A stretch of DNA of 64,000 nucleotides, taken from assembly GCA_004335835.1 (NCBI GenBank), contig RWJK01001090.1:62001-126000 (forward strand). The letters run 5' to 3'. Under the pieces are notes generated by a model, which was not told the origin of the DNA, searched no databases, and saw only the letters and a list, made by a program, of their open reading frames with translations. The stretch is from Scenedesmus sp. ARA3 (lineage: Eukaryota; Chlorophyta; Chlorophyceae; Sphaeropleales; Scenedesmaceae). The translations under genes were made by a program, and so were the position numbers. Position 1 is the stretch's first letter, and every line of letters begins with the position of its first letter. Positions 57,797-64,000 of the stretch are shown here, piece by piece.

Positions 57797-58813
57797 GCGC
57801 TGCTGAGCAGCTGGTGCGGCACCCAAGGTAGATGACTCAGCAGGTGATCTGCGAGCTATGCATTGCCTTGGAAGCCCACATGCGGGTGTACTCTCAGTGA
57901 TATGTCGTAGAAAACTGTGTTTGCGTGTCGATCGCCCTTTCAGGCTGTGAACGAGCGAAGCAGCAGTGTCATAGCTGACATTGCTGTCGATTACACGGTC
58001 GTCACGTCTACTTCGACTCGTGACTGTGCATTCAGATCTAGATGCACCATACAAGGTTCATGTAATCAGCTTGCGATGATGGCTGGAAGCTTGGCAAAGT
58101 AAGGCTTCTGGCGGGAGATTTGCTCAACCCACGGTCCGAAACCTCGACTGACACGAGCCCGTCGTATGCAAAAAGTTGCAGGATACACACTTTCTGTGTC
58201 TCAATCGCAAACAAATCAAACTACGCTTGGTTCTGATTCAGCTGGATTGTCGCCAGCATGATTTGCAAGGCAGCAGGGAATGGCCGTTCAAGCTCAGCAA
58301 CCCAAGCCTAGACATTTCGCCATTCTGGTAGAAACAAACGAATCAGTCAAAGCATGAATGTAGGCCGCTGATTACGTGATCTGACTGGCTAGTTCATCGG
58401 CGATTCCTGCTAAGGCCGCAGCTGCAGGCTGCCACCGCCATAGTCACTTTCAATCAGCTCAGCTGCAGGCTGCAGCTGCTGCAGCACAGCCACCTCTGCC
58501 TCAAACACACCATCCTGCTGTTGCTCTTGCTGCTGCTGCTGCTGCTGAGGTTGGTTGTCAGGCCTTGCGGCCTTCATCAGCGCAATGACTGCGCCGCGGC
58601 TTGCGCCGCGGCACACTGCTGCGAAGCAACATCAAACACTTCTGCTGCTGCACCACCTACGTGACACTTCTGCCTGCTGCCTTTGCTGCCGCTTGCCAGC
58701 AGCGTCTGCAACATACGACGACTCAAGGTGCTGCCAAGGTGCTGCTGCTGTCGTTGCTGTTGCTACTTTTGATATTTAAAGACAATGCTCAGCAAGCTGC
58801 TCTGCCTGTTGCG

Positions 58814-58867
<54 letters not shown>

Positions 58868-58875
58868 CAACTGTC
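57797..58875. other. Spacer between the Gln/Ala-rich gene and the MIC19-like gene
   Basis: The part from 57797 should hold the promoter of the Gln/Ala-rich gene. A short minus-strand frame at 58410-58616, rich in Gln and ending ESDYGGGSLQLRP, may be the last exon of a small gene, but I could not attach it to an upstream exon. The rest shows nothing. Confidence 0.35.
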
Positions 58876-60290
58876 TCACGTCATCAGCTGGCCTGCGGCT
58901 CGCTGCGCACAGGCCACGTATGCATCCACCAGCGACGAACAAGTCAGTGCATCCTGCAGCAGCAGCAACAGCAGCAACAGGAGAAAAGCGATTGCGGATT
59001 GGCAACCCTGCCTGTGGTGACGCTTGGCAGCTGTATTGGGTGCTCTAGTGGTGCTGCCAATGCTGTCCCTCTCCTCTCTCCTTCTGCGCGCATCGGAGGC
59101 TGCAGCTCATAGCATCCAATGCACATGACGCGCCAATCAGCAGCTGACCCCACTGCCTCTTGTGAGGCTCACACCGAAGGTTTTTGCCTCTGAGTACAAC
59201 TCACCGATGGGTTCTGCTGGTAGCACTCAATGCACGCCAGCTGCTCCTCTACACAAGCCCGCGGCCGCGGCGCAGCGCTGCAGGCAGCAAAGACAATCCA
59301 GCAGCGCACATGCAGCATGTTTGGGGTCTATCAGTCGACAGTTGCTGCAGTGCTGTGGCTGCTGCTGCAAGCTTCATGTCAAGCAGGAGTTGTTGCTTTG
59401 AAACCGTGCCAGGCATGCCGATGCAGCGCCGCCAGTGTTCAGCCAGTGCTTGTTAGGCAACATGTCAAACACTCCTACGGTGCTTTCAAGATAACTGCAT
59501 GTGCTTGCGCAGGCTGCAAGTAAGAACAAGCATCGATACACGCAGTAAGGCGATGCTGCTTTCAACTGCTAACAGAGTGCACCTGCGCTGCTGTGAAACA
59601 CATCACAGCTCAACGGTGTGCTGTTGTGTCAGTTTGCGCCAGGCTATGTAAACCCAGCTGCATGCAGAATGCAGTGCCAGCTGTAGCGGGACGCAACACA
59701 CCTGTAGCGCCCTATGAGCTCGTCTGCGTGCTGCTTCACTGCTGCCACTTCTTGCTCCTCTGCCTTGAGCAGCAGCTCGCCCACGCGCCTGCTCTGCTGC
59801 AGCGACTGCTGTATGCTGCTGTCTCTGTCAGCTGCAAAGTGTGCTCCTGCAGGCACGTGCTGCCCCAGTGGAAGGCCGAAGCCTGGTAGCTGCAACCTGC
59901 AGTACAATCAGCAAACAGCGGATGCCCGCAACGAGCAGCAGCAATGAGCTCGCTGCAGTGGTGAAGGCACGCATACACACATCAGGAGCAGCTGCCATCG
60001 TCTTGCTGCTGAAAGAATGCATGCACGTGGATGCAAGCGCGCGAGCAATGGCGTGCAGGCAGCAGCAGAGCTTCAGAACTGCCAATTCACTTACTGTGAT
60101 GGGTGTGATGGGTGCTGCTGCTGCTTTTTTGTAGGCTCCTTCTTGATGCCTGCAAGTTTTTCTAGCAAACTGACGCTGATCTGCACCTGCAGGGTCAGTG
60201 CAACAAAGTGAACACAGGGGTGCCTCAGCACAGGGGGCTTCAGAGAGCACGTGGTGCTGGTGTCAGGACAAACACCTTTGCCGTTGTCAT
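58876..60290 (-). CDS. MIC19/CHCHD3-like twin CX9C protein, 5 exons
   Basis: Predicted 150-aa mitochondrial intermembrane-space protein of the MICOS complex, which shapes cristae. Exons in coding order: 60276-60290, 60095-60186, 59702-59896, 59205-59277, 58876-58953. Phases fit exactly. The first exon codes only MTTAK; the next begins VQISVSLLEKLAG, as in other MIC19-like proteins. A helical region (SRRVGELLLKAEEQEVAAVK) leads to ELIGRY and then the CHCH domain. Its first CX9C is Cys109-Cys119 (CVEEQLACIEC) and the second is Cys130-Cys140 (CSSLVDAYVAC). Both cysteine pairs needed for oxidative import are present. No separate presequence is seen, as usual for this import route. Confidence 0.82.
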
Positions 60291-60690
60291 TCTGCAGTAG
60301 TTTTCTTTTGCTTCAGCTACGTCAAAGCCTAGATCTGCAAGTAAACGAGTCGCTTCACTTTGTTATGGGACTAGCACACGCGCAAGCTCGGACTGTACGC
60401 TACATTAGTGCACCGAAACAGCAATCATAGCACTGTTCGCGGCGAGCAGGTGTGGCACCGGGGTCCCGGCAGGGTTCTGAACACAAGTGTGCACGTAACG
60501 CCGGTTCATTGGTGTAGCTGGCACCACCCTCCGGCGTAGCTCCAGCTAACAAGAACAAGTCTGGACGTGCATCGTGCAGCAGCGCCACAGCACTGTCGGA
60601 GAGCAGCCCGTGCCACAGCTGGGTGCTGATCTGGCAGCAATAGACTGCGTGCACTACTGCACTGCTGTTATTCGCGCGCAATACGTCACT
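60291..60690. promoter_or_regulatory. Divergent promoter between the MIC19-like gene and the PEP-mutase-like gene
   Basis: These 400 bp lie between divergent start codons. It has few triplet repeats and no recognisable coding segment. Specific elements were not identified. Confidence 0.55.
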
Positions 60691-63600
60691 ATGCAGTCAA
60701 TGTGCGGCATCCGACAGCAGGCAGGCGCGAAGCCTTTCGCTGCCAGGGGTCAGCAGGTGCATAAGCTGGGCAGGACTACCAGAGTAGCAGCCAGCAACGG
60801 AAGAACGGGAGGCAACACCACAATCCACAAGCTGATTGAAAAGGAAGGAATCCTGATGGTGCCTGGTGCGTCAGCAGGTCTCCACAGCATACACACAGCA
60901 GCAGCTGTATGCCGCGTAACTGCCGCAGTAAATATGCACCGCAGCTGCCATCCTGCCTGCATGTTTACAGTGCACTCAGGATCATGCTGCGCTAACAATG
61001 CACCTGTTAATAGCATCTTCGTTGCTGCAGGGTGCTATGATGCCTTGTCAGGCAAGGTTTTGGCTGAGGCGGGCCACAAGGCTGCGTTTGTCAGCGGCTA
61101 TGCGGTGAGTGATGTGCCAGCTCTTGTATGCCATGTGTGGCTGATGCTGTCAGCTGTTTGGGTGGTTCAAAGCAGCGTATGATATACATACCTGGCTTGT
61201 AGTGTCTACATCAGTCGCAAGGGTGGTCAGCAAAATTGTAAAGCCACATATGGGTTGCAGCAGTGTGTCAGCCATACCAGCAGCAGTCCTTTCAGGTGCC
61301 GAGTGGTGTGCTTTTCAAAGTTGCCGGTAGCAAGGGTTATTGAGCTTTCCAGGATAAGGATGGCAAGCTTTTCGGCGGCAGCAGCAGCAGGAGCACTGCA
61401 GCCAATGCTACGCTTGCGCTGACAGCTGCAGCTCGTCACATGCCCGCAGCATGTCAACAGTCCCGTTAATAGATGTATCACAACTGTTTTCTACACATCA
61501 CACATAAATACGTCGAGCCACACTGTAATAACATCAATCAATGCACCTACGCGTCATTACTTTGCAGGTGTCTGCCACGCTGCTGGGTGAGCCTGACCTG
61601 GGCCTGCTGGTCCGCGCAACATATACTTGCGTCAAGCCACACTGCAATGATGTTAATGCACCTGTGTGTTGTTATTTTGTTACTTTGCAGGTGTCTGCCA
61701 CGCTGCTGGGTGAGCCTGACCTGGGCCTGCTGACCCCCCCTGAGATGGCTCGCAAGGCAGGCCAGATCATCTACTCCATCCCAAACGTGCCTGTGCTGGT
61801 GGACGCTGACACAGGTGCGCATGGCGCGGTATTGTACACTACATGTGGCAGCAAACAGCAAGGGAATAGACAAGGTAGATCATCTACTCCATCCCAAACG
61901 TGCCAGTGCTGGTGGACGCTGACACAGGTGCGCATGGCGCGGTATTGTACACTACATGTGGCAGCAAACAGCAAGGGAATAGACAAGGTAGATCATCTAC
62001 TCCATCCCAAACGTGCCAGTGCTGGTGGACGCTGACACAGGTGCGCATGGCGCGGTATTGTACACTACATGTGGCAGCAAACAGCAAGCGAATAGACAAG
62101 GTAGATCATCGACTCCATCCCAAACGTGCCAGTACTGGTGGACGCTGACACAGGTGCGGCGGGGTAGNGTAGTGTGGGGTGGGGTGGGGGGCGGGGGGAT
62201 CGCGTGGTGTGGGCATAGCAGCAGCAGCAGTGTGAAGTAGCCGGTGCTGGTGGACGCTGACACAGGTGGGCATGACACAGCAGCTGATGTCACATTGTGC
62301 AGCGATAAAAGCAGCTCGCCGCCCCGAATGTGCTCTTGCAGCACTCCTTAGCATGGCATCAACTGCCACGCAGCTTGCCAACCAAACATAGTTTTGCGCA
62401 ATCTGTCAATGCATGCAGGCGGGGGCAACGTGCTGAACGTGCAGCGCACTGTGAAGCAGCGGATCCAAGAGAAACAATTGACAAACCATACTAACCTGAA
62501 ACAATGTGATTGTGTGTTCCCTGCAGGGGGCGGCAACGTGCTGAACGTGCAGCGCACCGTGAAGCAGCTCATTAATGTTGGCGCCAAGGGCTGCTTCCTG
62601 GAGGACCAGCGCTGGCCCAAGCGCGTGGGCCACATGCGCAACAAGGAGGTCATCTCCATGGAGGAGTTTGCGGGCAAGGTGAATAGGTTGAAACATGTAA
62701 ACATGGACACCATCTGCAGTAACTTGTGGTAGACAGGGGCACCCTGCAACAGCCCGACTGCCTGACGTATGTGTGGTGAAATGCCTGAAGCTGCAAACAG
62801 CCACATCGACTCTGCCAGCATGAGAGATGCGGCTGTGGAGGCGTTCCGGTGGTGCTGCTTGTAGTTTGCTGTTCCCATGATGCGGCTGTACTGCACACTC
62901 AGCATGCTGCTGCATGCTCATCAATCACGCGCCGTCCATGCTGCGCCTGCTGTCTATCTGACTGCCAGGTGTCTGCTGCGCGTGAGGCGATTGGTGACGC
63001 TGACTTCTTCCTGGTGGCGCGCACTGATGCGCGCGGCGTCAACGCCAAGTATGGCCTGGAGGTGAGGCCAGCAGCTGCAGCAGGAGCAGCATCTCTTAAT
63101 AGTGTCATAATTTGCTGCCGACTTTGTAGCTGTGGCGCGCACTGACACACGCGGCTTCAATGCCAAGTATGGCCTCGAGGTGAGCAGCCAATTGCAGCTC
63201 GTGTAACTTGATTGTCATGATCGATTGCCATTGTGTGGTGCTTTCGCATGCCAGATCACTGTTGTGTGGGCTTGCAGTGAGGCCAGGGCAGCTCATGCGT
63301 TGCGTGACCGCCACGTGATTGCAACGGCCTCTCTTGGGGTTGACCACGCACACCGTGTTGTCAACCTTTTGCACTAGCAGCAGCAGACAGTTTTGCGCTT
63401 CCGTCATCTGCCCTTGTCCCATGCGCCGGCACCGTCTTGCTGCTCCTGCCTGCAGGACGCCATCACGCGCGCCAATTTGTATGCGGATGCCGGCGCTGAC
63501 GCGGTGTACGTGGAGGCGCCCATCAGCAAGCAGGAGCTCAGCCTGATCGGGCAGAAGGTGAGGGGCCTGCTGCTGCTGCTGAGCTGGCATGTCGGCATGT

Positions 63601-64000
63601 TTTTGCATGCCCTTGTTTGCACATGCACCAGTGCTGCATTCGTGCACATTTCACACCACTTCAAATTAACTTATTGCACATCTGCAGTCCTAGCCACTCT
63701 TCCGATATGTACCAGCATGCTGCTCCAAGCAGCCGCAACAAGAAAGTTTGCAACATGCCGCAGGTGAAGGGCCTGCGTGTGATGCGCATGCTGGAGGGAG
63801 GCATGACGCCGCTTGTTACATGACTAGTTGACAACAAATCACATGCAATTTTATGCCTGTATCATGCCTGTATGCAGGTGAGGGGCCTGCGTGTGATGGG
63901 CATGCTGGAGGGAGGCATACAACACCACTTGCCACATAAGTAGTTCACAGCGATCTACATGCTGTTTAATGCTTATACATGCTTGTATTGTGCCTCATAG
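60691..64000 (+). CDS. Isocitrate lyase/PEP mutase family protein, plastid type, incomplete at the window end
   Basis: Exons: 60691-60865, 61031-61104, 61691-61814, 62527-62678, 62969-63061, 63456-63557, then one or more copies of the next exon from 63764. Phases fit. The N-terminus (MQSMCGIRQQAGAKPFAARG) resembles a transit peptide. The barrel motifs are GCYDALSGKVLAEAG, then VPVLVDADTGGGN (metal-binding Asp pair), then FLEDQRWPKRVGHM, then FLVARTDAR, then ANLYADAGADAVYVEAP. The family includes carboxyvinyl-carboxyphosphonate phosphorylmutase-like plant proteins, methylisocitrate lyase and PEP mutase. The K-R-C-G-H loop that carries the catalytic Cys in the lyases reads KRVGH here, so ordinary lyase chemistry is doubtful. 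The introns contain echoes of exons 3, 4, 5 and 7. Confidence 0.85.
61560..61615 (+). repeat. Acceptor-side echo of the PEP-mutase-like exon 61691-61814
   Basis: Repeats TTTGCAG and the codons VSATLLGEPDLGLL exactly or nearly so, 123 bp upstream of the true acceptor, together with intron sequence (CGTCAAGCCACACTG variants). Confidence 0.9.
61765..62160 (+). repeat. 113-bp tandem repeat spanning a splice donor, 3.5 copies
   Basis: Units begin at 61765, 61878, 61991 and 62104, exactly 113 bp apart. Each contains the exon end (coding IPNVPVLVDADTG in the true exon), the GTGCG donor and about 60 bp of intron. The first unit contains the real exon end at 61814. Units are almost identical. A shorter copy of the donor region lies at about 62240-62272. 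There is one N at 62168. Confidence 0.95.
62410..62465 (+). repeat. Acceptor-side echo of exon 62527-62678
   Basis: Repeats GCAG and the codons GGNVLNVQRTVKQ, nearly exact, about 112 bp upstream of the true acceptor. Confidence 0.88.
63127..63186 (+). repeat. Donor-side echo of exon 62969-63061
   Basis: Repeats the exon end (coding VARTDARGVNAKYGLE) and the GTGAG donor with about six changes. Confidence 0.85.
63761..63945 (+). repeat. Two copies of the exon start coding GLRVMRMLEGG
   Basis: Copies at about 63761-63815 and 63875-63925 each have an acceptor and run into stops soon after. The functional copy of this exon may therefore lie beyond the window. Confidence 0.75.

Noticed and set aside
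58410..58616. Separate small gene with a Gln run ending GGGSLQLRP
   Set aside because: A clean stop and plausible C-terminus are visible, but no upstream exon with matching phase was found, so it is mentioned only within the spacer entry.
61765..62160. Possible transposon or satellite insertion in the PEP-mutase-like gene
   Set aside because: The 113-bp unit consists entirely of the local exon end, donor and intron, so it is a local tandem duplication. No terminal repeats or target duplication are seen.

Overview
The window looks like nuclear DNA of a chlorophycean green alga. Genes are split into many short exons with GT-AG introns. CAG/CTG triplet tracts are everywhere and encode long Gln, Ala and Ser runs. 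The central genes are the two plant-type maturation genes of the algal [FeFe] hydrogenase. HYDEF (an HydE-HydF fusion, minus strand) and HYDG (plus strand) are head to head, the arrangement known from Chlamydomonas reinhardtii. I read every exon chain from splice sites and reading phase. All coordinates are gene spans that include introns; exon limits are in the evidence.

Layout. 1134-6565 (-): secreted M43 (pappalysin-type) metalloprotease with micro-exons. 8397-21783 (-): HYDEF, 20 exons, about 1022 aa. Inside one of its introns, on the same strand, lies a tRNA-Ser gene whose 3' half precedes its 5' half (a circularly permuted tRNA), with a decayed second copy. 21784-22410: shared HYDEF/HYDG promoter. 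22411-29250 (+): HYDG, 11 exons, about 539 aa. 30791-33316 (+): rhodanese-like protein without the catalytic Cys. 33802-37580 (+): unrecognised multi-exon gene with triplicated exon cassettes, followed by minisatellites. 40376-41458 (-): small 133-aa protein. 42016-51092 (+): calcium-type RelA/SpoT homologue (CRSH) fused to a long HAT/TPR-like C-terminus, about 1881 aa. 51746-57796 (-): very large Gln/Ala-rich protein with internal duplications and a 2-nt frameshift. 58876-60290 (-): MIC19/CHCHD3-like twin CX9C protein. 60691 to the window end (+): isocitrate lyase/PEP mutase family protein, incomplete.

The most pervasive unexplained structure is what I call exon echoes. In at least five genes the edge of an exon, with its splice site and the adjoining intron, is repeated one to six times inside the neighbouring intron. 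Acceptor-side copies lie upstream of the acceptor and donor-side copies lie downstream of the donor. Copies range from identical to badly decayed. Introns here seem to grow by tandem duplication across splice junctions. The permuted tRNA and this echo architecture are the two observations most worth following up.

Functionally, HYDEF and HYDG act together. HydE and HydG are radical-SAM enzymes, and HydF is the GTPase scaffold on which the 2Fe subcluster of the H-cluster is assembled in the chloroplast. The other genes have no evident link to hydrogen metabolism.
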